The notes under the pieces were generated by a model. That model had not been told where the DNA came from, made no database searches, and saw only the letters and a program-made list of their open reading frames with translations. DNA of 64,000 nucleotides from Blattamonas nauphoetae (Eukaryota > Preaxostyla > Oxymonadida). The DNA is taken from NCBI GenBank assembly GCA_033064195.1, contig JARBJD010000177.1, forward strand, positions 62,001 through 126,000, in the 5' to 3' direction. Shown piece after piece: positions 20,713 to 32,100 of the stretch; within the stretch, counting starts at the first letter, position 1; every line of letters begins with the position of its first letter. Made by a program: the position numbers and the translations under genes.

Positions 20713-22578
20713 TTAACTCAAAGGAATCTCATCATCAATCCCGAGTCTTTGCCGCGTGATTTCAATGAAGGGAAGAAGGTCTGCCTTTGTTCCAGCCTTC
20801 TGTGTGATGAACGGGTGACTGAGAAGTTGTTCGGCTGTGTACCGTTCTTTAGTGTTGTGTGTGAGGCAGCACGAAAGAAATGAATTGAATTCCTTGCTCC
20901 ACCGCTCGGGGCTGTTGAGAGTTGGTGGTGGGCGTGTGGCAATCAAAAACAAGGCGCGGAGGGGAGGGATGTTCATTAAGGGCGGCTCACTGTCTGCCAT
21001 CTCCAGCGCCGTGATCCCGAGGGACCAGATGTCTGTTTTTTGGTCGTATTCAAGTCCTTGGATGAGTTCTGGTGACATCCAATATCTGGAGGGATGATCG
21101 ATGAAAATGGAGAGATGATGGAAGAACACGACAATAAAATTAAAAATAAAGATAATTTGAGATAAAGGCATTGTGAAAGAATAGAATAAGGCTGACAGAC
21201 GGTGTTCCGACGACTGATTTTCTTTTCTGAAGTTCTTCCGTCAATTGGGCACAAAAACCAAAATCAGCAAGGCGCACGCTTCCATCCAAATCAAGGAGAA
21301 CATTATCACTCTTAATGTCTCGATGGATTCGATGCTGCAAGAGAGGAAAAATGATGATCGATGATCGTGTTAAATTACTCGTATAAACATGAAATAGAAC
21401 TGAGATATGAACGAGACAACATACCATTTTGTGGAGAAAGTCGAGCGCCTTGAGCATTTCACGACAAACAAAAGCAATTGCGCGTTCAGGCATCGCTCCA
21501 TTTACGGTGATGACTTGTGTGAGAGATCCACCAGCAGCATAATCCATTGCTATCCACAGCTGCTTCTCTCCACCACGAACGATGCTGAAGGCACGGTGGA
21601 ATGAAATAATGTTCTCCTGCGACGAACACATTTTCATCATCCGAATTTCTGAGAGGATGGCAAGGAGGTCTGTTTGCTCATTCAAAAGCATGACTTTGAG
21701 CGCTATTCGCTTGTGGTTGTGGCAGGTGACGTAAACATAGCCTGAGGAGCCTTCCCCAATTTTTTTGCGAATTGGATATTCTGTGTCCACATCCACGTTG
21801 CTTTCCACAAGTTTATCTGAAAAGAATTCAGTGAAAGGTGAGACAGATTTGTGGAGGTTGGATCGATGTTGAGAATTGAAGTTGGACAAACCCCAGACGA
21901 GCTGCGCTTCGAGAGCTTGGTTCGTTGGAAGGGCAGCACCAGAAGATGCTTGATCAGTAGCACTTTGGGAGGGAACTTCTGCTTTTGGAATGTTCTTTTC
22001 CATAATTCGGAGGATAGCCTAGATGGGATGAGTGAGTGGAGAGGACGAGATACATCTGGGTTGCTCTGAACTTCTTGTTTGGAGATACCAGACTGGAGAA
22101 GCATCTGTTCCCATTCTTGTGGCAAGCCCTATCGAGAGAAAACATAAACATTCAGATTGAGCCGTGTCAAACTGCAAGACCACTTGGAGCATTTGGATCT
22201 GGTGTGACGTGCATGGTATGAGAAAATGAGCCGGCAATTGGAGCTCCAATAACGAGGTCCTCCTTCTTTCCTTTCTTCGTTTTAAGTTCTGCTTGCACTG
22301 CGGATAGAGAAAGATGAGGATGAGAAGAAAGATTGAGATGGATGGAGAGATGACAATGATAATAACATTCATAAAAGACAAAATTGAATAAATGGGCGTC
22401 GTGCTCTTAAAAGAAAGCGAGCAATATGCCACATACTCTGTCGTTGTTTCTCGAAGAAATCATCAGGGATACCCTCGAGTTGCCCAGTGTCACGGTTCAT
22501 TTTCGCCCCAGCTACCCTCTCAAATGATTGGGGCGAACCGATTTCAAGTGGTTTCTTGCTCTTTCGAAATAAGGACAT
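20713..22578 (-). CDS. PAK/STE20-type kinase with CRIB motif
   Basis: Exons 22437-22578, ~22181-22297, 22054-22128, 21425-22018, 21201-21334 and 20713-21085 give about 475 residues. The N-terminus has IGSPQSFERVAGAKM, then GIPDDF (CRIB-like, lacking the His pair), then a second better CRIB, IGAPIAGSFSHTMHVTPDP, followed by GLPQEWEQMLLQSGISKQEV and NPDAI, the PAK p21-binding/autoinhibitory pattern. The kinase domain starts near 190 with IGEGSSGYVYV, LKVMLL, HRIHRDIKSDNVLLD, LADFGFCAQL, KRKSVVGTPYWMSPELI and DIWSLGITALEMADSEPP, so all catalytic residues are present. The splice between PDPNAPS and GLPQEW is unresolved: the obvious GT donor is out of phase by one, while a GC donor ten bases earlier would be in phase. 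It is probably activated by a Rho GTPase such as the neighbour at 17.7-18.7 kb. Confidence 0.9.
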
Positions 22579-22782
22579 CGCGATGAAATGGGTGACGAAC
22601 GTGGCCTTAATTTAGAAGATCATTTGTGAGGATGTGATAGGATTGTCTCTGGACTTAAAATTACGTCATGTAGTGGAATATTAGCACGAGATCCAAAGGT
22701 TAGGTGACATGTGACATTGGTTCTGTTTTTTTTGAATCAATCTTCTATCAAAGAAAGGTCCAGATCTTCATTCTTTCTTCAA

Positions 22783-23786
22783 ATGGGAGATGTTTATGAG
22801 TGGGAGAGCCTTTCTAACAAATATTACCAGAATCCCCTGGATTCCTACACTTTCCAAGACCCTCTGGATTCTCACGCTTTCCAGAATCCCCAGGATTTCC
22901 CATCTTACTGTTCTGAACCAGAGGAATGGCCGCTAACATTTGAATTCACACTGGGGGATCCAAATCCTGAACAATTTAGTCCGCATTACAACTCACCTAA
23001 ACCTCCGTTCAATGACGTTCATCTCTCAACAAATCTCTCTCACGAGACCTCTTTCACCAGTGTACCTCCATATAAGGATCTCCTTCAATCACAAAGTACC
23101 CACAATGTTTTATCGAGAATTCATCATTCTTCAAAAGTTAAAGCCAGTCCAAAGCCCATTCCCGTTAAATTCACACTTCAGGCACTGTATCCTTCAGACG
23201 GCAACCCGCTCGAAAACTTCCCATATTGTGACAATTTTCTCTCTCTTCAGTATGCAAGAGGCAGAATTCTGATTAAACTCGATTGTGACTGTGACGGCAC
23301 AAGACAATCTTATCAGATCACGATCCGACCATCATTAATCGCGTTAATCACCTTACGTGGTGTGGACAAAGGCAGTGATTCATTTATTCAAACAGAACTC
23401 GCGAAAAATCGCCACAGGCTTTACAGAGAGCCTGATCAAGAACCACCAGTGACAATTCTCGATGAGACAATGTTTGTCGTTCTCTCCATTTTCGTCATAT
23501 GTTCTTTAGTACGTCATCACAAACCGATATCCTCATTCGCTATTCGTCTCCCCCTGAAGTGGTAATGTGCATTCCGTCGAAGGACAAGTCAATGAGGAAA
23601 TCCCAACCCTCGTTCTTGCCCAATCTCCCCAGGCATTCTCTCGATAGAAATGTTGTTCTTCGTGTCGGCAAGTGTAAGCAATCATGCCAGCCTCGCGTCC
23701 TTCAGCAATTATTGAAACAGTTTATTAACGATACCTGGGAAAACGATCAACAAAAACTGATTGCAGAGAAAAGGAAGAGAAGATGA
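22783..23786 (+). CDS. Unrecognised protein with short N-terminal repeats
   Basis: Two exons, 22783-23471 and 23510-23786 (intron 38 nt, GTTTGT to CTTTAG), give 321 residues; an in-frame ATG at 22711 would add 24. The N-terminus has three copies of a ten-residue repeat (NPLDSYTFQD, PLDSHAFQN, PQDFPSY). A Pro/Ser-rich stretch follows, then a compact beta-rich-looking region (VKFTLQALYP, YARGRILIKLDCDC, SYQITIRPSLIALI). The end is basic (KQFINDTWENDQQKLIAEK, then RKRR), a possible nuclear localisation signal. I do not recognise the family. The join ILDET-ITSSQTDILIRYSS is supported by phase. Confidence 0.65.
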
Positions 23787-24156
23787 CGATGTCAACTACC
23801 CACTGTTTATGTTGTGTAGTTGTTATATGAAGCAGTCATTATGACTCCCCTCCTATTTTTATGTTGGGGGTGACAAACCTGGTTCCTGATCGTCCCCCAA
23901 TACTTTGTTCTTTTCTCCGTCTCTTCTTGAAACAAAGCTCTTTTGTGAAAATTAAAAATGAATGGTGAAGAGAACTATCGGGCTTCGAGTTTGAGCGACC
24001 TTTTATTTTGACCCAATTTTCGTGTTTGATTTGAAAAATGGGAGCCTGTAATCAAATAAACAATATTGAAACGAATCACTATGAAAAGGGTCAAACATAA
24101 GACCGTGGGAGAACGAAAGAAAGCTTAAAACGACAATCCACGATGAAAAAAGGGAC
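23787..24156. other. Convergent intergenic, no gene seen
   Basis: The interval lies between the 3' ends of a plus-strand and a minus-strand gene. Only A/T-rich sequence and short overlapping frames are visible. Confidence 0.4.
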
Positions 24157-27100
24157 CTAGACGGGATAAACTGCATAAGGGTTCGAATGTGGCTGAACAG
24201 GCGCTGACTGATACCCAAAATGATAATTTACATTCTGTACCTGCGGTTGTGGCTGAATGATGGACGATGAGAGGGTTGGAAAAGAGAGGAATGATGGGAG
24301 CGATAAAAAGGCTAACCTGTGGGTAGCGTGATGGAGGTGCTGCAGAATAAGATGGCTGGTGGATTGGAAGCAGAGGGATTGGTTGTCGAGGTTGAACTTG
24401 TTGAATTGGAACGACTGTCGCTTCGACAGGATAGACAAGGAAAGAATTCCCACGAAGAACACTGAAAGAGACAGAAAAGCGAAAATGATCAAAAAACACA
24501 ATAAGGAGCAAGTTCAAAGCAAGATCTTTGAAAGAGGAGATGATGAATGAAGAATGTGAATTTGAGATTTACTAACACACATCTGTTGAACTTGCGGGAC
24601 TTGAGGAACTGGGCGAGCAACCTGTGGGAAGGCCTCTCCTGGTTGTGCCGCAATTCCTCCTCGTTGCGCCGGAAATTCAACAAATGCCCGTCCGTCCACG
24701 ATCTGAAATTGTGCCCCCAACATCGACGATATATACGACCCATAAAGCAGATTATTCCGATTTGAGTTTCTTGCCGACTGAAGTGTTGGTAATCTACCTT
24801 CCGCTTCTCGTCTTTTGTACTCCGCGTTCAATCTTTCCAATTCTGGGCGTTTGGCGACCTTTGTTGGAGATGGAGTTGCGTTGGAGTCATCAGCATTCGT
24901 GTTAGATGATGTAGGGTCGAGAAGAGATGCGAAAATCGACGAAAGTTGATCCGCGTGAATGCAGGCCATTTTTTTGTTATGAGTCAGAATATGAGGCGTG
25001 CCATCCTGTTTGAAATAATGGAAAAACAGCAGCGATTTGGGTGGAAGAGTGTTTATCCTAGTTTTCACAACCATCTGGCCCGTCATCTTTTGATATTCTG
25101 ATTCTTCAACCACGTTTTCTTCTTCGCTTTCGTTCATCAGTGGCTTCGCTGCGCCAAAGAACATTGGATGCATATCGATATAGTTCACAATAAGGTTTTC
25201 CACTGTTCCAAAGTCCATCCCCATTGTTTCGTCCAATTCTTCTTTATTTTCCTCCACTCTGGTCAGCTTATTCACAAATCCTTCCTTCCGTGCTTTCCCA
25301 CAGGATCGGAGAAGACGCCAGAGGAGGACGATGGCATATGGAGCCCCATAAATCAGAAGTGGCAGGAAAAGTTTGAATTCACGATCATAACTCTTCCGAT
25401 TAATCACCCACATGAACCCATAGAGTATGAGAACAGCTAGGGCGTGCAGATGGAACGATGCGCAGACGGTTTCAAGACATTCCTGAACTGCCTCGAATGA
25501 AAGTTGGAGTGGGGCTCGGAAGCGACGGAGAAGGTTGTATTTGTCCACCCAATAAATAATAAGGAGGTACACACACAACAAGGGGATGACGATTGGCATG
25601 AACGGCGAGGCGAGCATGCAAATGAAGATGATCTTGATCAGATGGGCCATTCTATATTCCAGCGGGAATATCTCCGGTTCATACCCACGAGTGACTTCAT
25701 TCTGCGGATACTTTCCGGCAAAGAGGGTATACGGAAGGCGGAACACAAAATTGACAATTTGCGTGATTTGCAGGAAAAGCACTTTGATCGCATCAATACC
25801 CACAGTTGTAAGCATATCGAAAGCGACTTCACGGAACCATTCATAGGAAAGGAAATATCGCGTGCATGTTGATTGCTGAGTATCGATAAAGCAGGACGGA
25901 CGCGAGTTGATAATTGAAATGATGAAAGTGACACCAATGCCCATCAAGAAATCCCCCAACCAAATCCGAAGGATTGTGGATGAGACAGCAATGGTCTGAG
26001 TTCGTGGTTTTGTGAAGGGAGTGAGATACATCAAGATAAACGCTATGGCTGTTGAGAGGGCAGTTAACGAGATGGAGATCATGAAAGAAAGGAAGGTGGA
26101 GTTGTCCTCATTCTTGTAAAGGTTCACTACGAGTGGAATTACCACGCCGATTGCGATGAAGATCTGAGTTTGGCGAGGAGATGAAAGATGAGGTGGTGAG
26201 TGAGAAGTGTAGGAATAATGCAAGAAAAGGAATGAAGTGGCTTCAAGAAAGTGAAAAGGTCGAAACAAGAGAGTTTTCAGGGACATACAAATGAAATTAT
26301 GTTGACACATGTTCTGCGGCAGAATTGGTTCGTTCTGGAGACATGGAGATTCTCAAAATTGACATCATCGGGCTCAACGCCAAGTGTAACACGAAGAGGA
26401 TGTTCACCGAGCAGTTTGCTGGAAAATCAGGCGAAGGAGGTGAAGAAAAGTGATGACGGAAGAAGGAGAGAGAGAGAGCTCATAAAATGGGAGTATTCCA
26501 TCAAATGTATTCAAATGAATCTGAATTTTGAGAATAAGCTTCGCTCATACCATTCTGGTCTCTGTTTTTTGATGGATCCTGACAACCCGATTTTTGTCGA
26601 TCGGGAGTATTTTACAGCAGTATCACGAGCATCCATAGCATAGTCAAACATAATAAAGGCACATCCTGTCGAGCGGAGTCGTTCTTGGTTGAGCTTTAGT
26701 TTAGATCGTTTTGTGATCAAACTCTTGAGCATGGAACGGATATCATCTGAGATCATCAAAATGAATATAATGAGCGACAAATATATGAAAATAGTTTGAA
26801 AACATACATCCATCTTGCCAGTATCCAATTAACCTGAGAAGTCCCTGAAAACAACCACCTTTTCTGACCCTCATGAAGTTAGGTGATTCACCATCAGCCA
26901 AACCATCAACATCATCGACTTCCTCGTCTGGTTTAAATTCCTTGAAATTAAGAATGCGTTGCGACGGGTGTAAATTATGAAGACGGAATTTGGTGAGGCC
27001 AGCGGTTGTTGTGTCGTGTCTATGCAGAGTTTGGTGATACTATGGATAAAAAATAAGTAAGAGATAAGATAATCAGATTTTTTGTGGATTAATAAAGAAA

Positions 27101-29131
27101 TAAGAGCAGAAATGGATGAAAAAATGAGATCTGTGGAAAGAACTCGATGAGACATACTCGGATGGTAAGTGTCTCGATTTGCTTCTGAATACTGCACAGT
27201 TTCTTTGTGTCATACGGGAGAAGGACAGAATGAACCTTTTGGCCACCCATCAGTTCGTTGAAGTGTTCTGAGAGCTAAATACGGAAAAACCCGAAAATGG
27301 AGAATTATATCCGAGAAAGAATGGGAAAATGGTGTGGGATAAAAAAACAGAGAGAGAAATAAGCCATAGATTACACCAAAAAAAAGTTGGTTGAAGTGAA
27401 ACACACCAATTTGGCGTTTGTGAAATCTTTTGGGATGTTCTCCACAAAGAGGCCGTAGTCACCGCATGATAGGTAGTTATCATTGACTTTGTTTGAGACA
27501 CTTCGAACATGTTTGTTGATCGCTCGAAGACCAATAAAGAGAATGAGTGAGAATACGCACTCAGGGATAAGAGCCAATCTACGGGATATGATTAGAGATA
27601 GGAGAAAAACAATGAATTCAATTCTATGAGGAAAAAATGAGATTCACACAAAGAGTGGGTATAATTGTATTCTCCGTTCCAATACGCAGAAATGAACGAT
27701 CCAGGGGTGAACCAGATGAGGAAGTTCGTTTTGCCGCTCATGCGATGCCCAAAATAACCGTACATGGCCGACAGAGCGAGCGAACAAAGAGAAAGGAAGA
27801 TAAATAGGATTCCAAGATCTTTCTGGAAGCCCAAATGATGAAAGAGGGGAATAGATGAGGAGGGAATGATAAAAATAGTGAGAAGGTGGGCATTAAAGGA
27901 CAAACCAGTAAAACAAAATAACATGTGGTGCCGATGCCTGCTCCTACATCCAAAATATTAGCTTTCAAAGGAACTTGATACATGAGTAGAGATGGTGATG
28001 AAGAACAAAAGACAATGAACACACTGTGATTTTTCTTCGAAAGTTCGGGATCATCAGTTTTGTGGATGAGTTTCACGCTAATAGCAGCTTTTTTGGCAAC
28101 CTGAAATAGTGAGATTACTTAATGAGGATAGTACATACCGTCCTGTGTTGCTTACCTAAGGACGGCCGATCCTTTCCCATGTGAAGTGTGAGTCCCATAA
28201 ACCAGACTTGAGTCAATCGTTCCTCAGTCTCAGGTTTTATCTCATCCAAAACCTTATTATCCGTAACAAAATATAGGATAATCGGAAAATCGATCAGAAG
28301 ATTGAACGAGCTAGTTGAAAATGATGAACAAAACCAAAACAATAAATTGAACACGATTAAACATATCAGATTCTTAGAACAATGACATCAGCTTACATCG
28401 AATGTCATGCCTGATTGTGGAGAGACCAGAGGTCTTGGCCGCTGCGGTACGAACACGTAGTGCGGTTTGTGTGTAGTGGATTGCGAATTTGGGGAGTCGT
28501 CGCCCATCACAACTTGACTGTGCCGTGTGGGAGAGAAGTCATCTTGTGGAGATTGAGTCCGAACAGGATGGCGAGGAACAAAGTGAATTGAACGGCTCTC
28601 ATTTCTCCTGTCGTGTGACGGAGAACTCTCTGAGGAGAACAGCTTCCGGCGAGGGTGTGGGGGTGGAGGAAAATACATCCTCGAGCTCACAAAGCCAGAC
28701 TCCGCAGTTTTCATGTTTTGAGGGCTGTGACTTTCAGTGTTTGGAGAGCGCGACTCCCTGTCCCTGTCGGTACACGATGGCGATTGTTCTTTGAGAACCG
28801 ATGGGTCTTGAGAACACTGTAAAGGTGGAGTAAACTCAAAAAGGGTGTATGGAGGAAGAGGTGGTGAGGTGGATGAGGGGATGACAGAAACGGGTGGAGG
28901 GGAGTCGACCTTGGTGCGAATATGTGTCTCATTGAGAGAGATTTCGGGATAAAAAGAAGTAAAATCTCCTTGGTGAGGAGATATGGCCGGCATAAAGAAG
29001 GTGTGAGATGATTCACACGATGGTGAGTTGTCGACGTCCCCGAGCAGAGTCTGAGAACTCTCGAAGGGGTTCACATTCTCCAAAAAGGTGTAAGGCTGAA
29101 AAAGAAATGGTGGAGAAAATAGTGAGTTCAT
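24157..29131 (-). CDS. OSCA/TMEM63 (CSC1-like) cation channel
   Basis: A many-exon gene ends with TAG at 24157. The first exon (28397-29131) encodes a 245-residue Pro/Ser-rich cytosolic extension. Later exons carry ILYFVTDNKVLDEIKPETEE, VPLKANILDVGAGIGTTCYF, VRSVSNKVNDNYLSCGDYGL then FVENIPKD (start of the cytosolic RNA-binding-like domain), STGCAFIMFDYAMDA, and the channel core: QTQIFIAIGVVIPLVVNL, FRLPYTLFAGKYPQNEVTRG, YEPEIFPLEYRMAHLIKIIF and MPIVIPLLCVYLLIIYWVDK YNLLRRF. This order matches the family of mechanically or osmotically gated channels. The C-terminus is long, polar and Gln/Pro-rich. The junction after the first exon is not phase-consistent as I read it, so a very short exon may be missed. 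A plasma or vacuolar membrane location is expected. Confidence 0.85.
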
Positions 29132-32100
29132 TTGATCCAAAAAACTCTCTCAGAATAGTTGGTATAGACGAATTGTGACTCGATCACAAAAACCTTGTAT
29201 TCACAACCTGAAACCTCAGGAAATTGCAGGAAGATTACTCAAATATGTAGTCTCATCAAAATAATCTATGAAATTGTACATTAAAGAGTGAATCAAATGC
29301 AAAAGTGAGAAAATCGCGTTTGAACGATAAACGTGACAACAATGGATACGAAAGGACAAAAGAAGAACAAAAGCATATGGAGGAGACATCAGAGAAAGTC
29401 TGATGTGGCGTACGTCATGCAAATCAAAAAAAGAGAAGTGTGCGATGAGAGAAAGAGAGGAAAACGAGTCATACAGCTCGCTCAGAGACAGGTCATGTCG
29501 CTGCTACGAATTGCCGTTTCTTCCGCTCTTCCATCATCGAATGCGCTTCTTCGCTCGTCAGTTGCGATGTGTTCTTCCCAATCAAAATCAGCTTCTCTGA
29601 GATCGTGTCCAGCGATGGTCGTTCCAACGCATTCACATTCAGACAAGACGAGATCAGTTCTTTCATTTCATCTGGGATGTTCTCCATTTTCGGCCTTGCT
29701 CCTGTTCCCAGTTGACGATGCGCATTCACTCCATCAATCTCTCCAAACGGAACCATTTCTGTCTCAATCTCATACAGGACAAGGCCCAAGCTAAAAACCG
29801 ACGCTGCCACCAAGTTCGCCTCTTTCGTCTCTTTCGCTTCCACTTCCTCCTTCCTTCCTCTTCCCTCTTCCTCTCCCAGCTCAGGCGCAATCCATCGCTG
29901 AAGATTCTCGTTCAAAACTTGTCTTCGCATCGTCTGCCCGATCATTGGAGCCTGTTCGTGTGCGGTCGCGTCCTCATTCGTTTCGGTCTGCAGAGGGACT
30001 GCTTTGTCAGGAGGAACAGGATCTTCCGACTCAACTTTCAGAAAAACCTGATCGTTTTTGTCAATCAGGATCCATTGCGGGTTCAGTCGACCAAGAAGCC
30101 ATCGAAACCTCGCATCTCTGTCCAACCGCTTCAGTCCTTCCACAATCTGAGACTCAACATTGAACCGACCAAGAGGACGTGCATCTTGTTTTGGTTTGTG
30201 GATTCGATCGTGAAGTGTCTGTCGCTTGTCAACAATACAAACATCAAAATGGTCTCCACATTTCAGCGCTTCACACAGAAACTGTGCTGACTTCAACGGA
30301 TCGTCATCTCGTTCCTCTTCCTTCTCATTCTGTTCTTTCTCTGTTGTCCCTCCATCAATCCCATCAGTGTCGTCGTGTGTTCCGTGCAGAGTCGTCGGTC
30401 GGAGATGGTTTCCTTCTCGGTCTCCCATGATGTTCACCGACTCGTCCACAAACATCTTCTCGTCCACACAGTCCAATTCTTGGTGAGCCATCAATTCTTC
30501 CTTTTCTGTTGATTTCATCTTCATCTTTCGACGACAGCACACAATCACAATCAGAACAACAATAATGGCTGCCATGATCCCAGCTGCCACTGGAATCACC
30601 CATTTCAGACTCTCCACTGCTTGCGCCTTTCGCTCTGCAACAACACTCATCTTCACTCGAACCCAATCTTCTCCACCAACTCCAGACCCACACATCACTC
30701 GAAGTCGCCATTCTTGTTCAGCATCCAGCGACTTCCGAAGAGTGTCTTCGCTCAATCTCAGTGTCAGCCTTGTTTCATTCCATTTCTCGATTGATGCTTT
30801 CGAAAGATCAACTTCCACCTTTCCCGTTTCTGACTTCGTTTTCTCATTCCATTCAAACACCTCAACCCACAAACCACATGGAATCAGAAGCGATCCAACA
30901 AGTTCTGCAGTGAATGTCTTCGTTTTCGAGTTTTTCGAGACCTTGCTCTTCGATCCATTCAGTGATGCGATGAAGAGAGGAGAGCGGACATCGACAACTG
31001 AAGACGAGAAGTGGCAGCTCTCTCCAACACTGATCCATCCAGATGTCCCTGGCAGCTGTCCGTCGCCTCCACTCAGACTCTCAATATTCAGTTCACCATT
31101 CGAGCAATGAATGTTTCGACGAACCGAAGGGAACGACGAGTTCGACACAAAGTTGTCGTGGAAGATCCCTCCCTCCACTTTCAACGATCCTCCATCCATC
31201 CAAATCCCTCCTGATTCAGCATGCGACACTTTCACAATCTCCATCATCGTTGTTGTGTTCACAAGAGTGATCAGAGCATCTGTCCATTCACAAACATCCT
31301 TTCCTTCTTCATCTCCCACATTCATCTCAGAAACCTCAGACGACATCTTCGGTGATGATCCTTCGAAGGAGAATGATTTCAGAACAAGCCGTTTCGTGTC
31401 AGATGCCCTCAGAAATGTTGGCATTCTCGTGTCCGAAACAATCACGTCAGAGAACAAACAACGATCAGAAGATGAGAAGTCGAACAGCAGCGACGAGAAT
31501 GTCAGATCCGAGAGCGTCAGGTTTGTCACTGACGCTTCTCCTCCAGTCAGTCGAATCAGACTGAACGAGATCTCTTTCTTCGAAAAGATTGTCGACGAGT
31601 CAACTGAAACTTCCCCATTCTCGTTCAAAATCAGTGTGTCAGACGACGAGAGTGTGGAGTCAGAGAGATCAACAGTGACGAACGAGAGAAGGAGAGTGTC
31701 GGGATCATCGAACAGGTTGTTCACAATCTGACTCGATCCAATCATCTTCAAAATCCCTTTCTTTTTGTGCCCAACAATCCAAAGCAAGTCTCCATCCATC
31801 TTCATCAACGATTTCATCGAGCTCGACCCAAAAATCTCAACTTTCCGAACTCCTGTCTTCCAAACTGACTCGTCAACTGTCAGACAAGGGAGCTCCCAAC
31901 TCCCACACAATCGATGGTCTTCGTTCATCTCGCCAACACTCACCACAATCTCCCCAGACACTCGAGGATAGAACTCGTACAGAAGAGAATACGGTTCAGA
32001 CTGATCGGTTGAAGATGACGAGATTGGGTCAGAGTCGGATGGGCCGACCACGAGCACACTCGGACGAGGAGAGAATCGATCCAGTGTTCCTTCCCAGTTC

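Noticed and set aside
21817-21845. A 28-nt intron in the PAK gene
   Set aside because: The frame is open across it and removal of 28 nt would break the frame.
30565-31731. Long plus-strand ORFs inside the minus-strand receptor gene (and the mirror set in the other copy)
   Set aside because: They are antisense shadows of Ser/Asp-rich codons, lack domains, and recur identically because the gene is duplicated.
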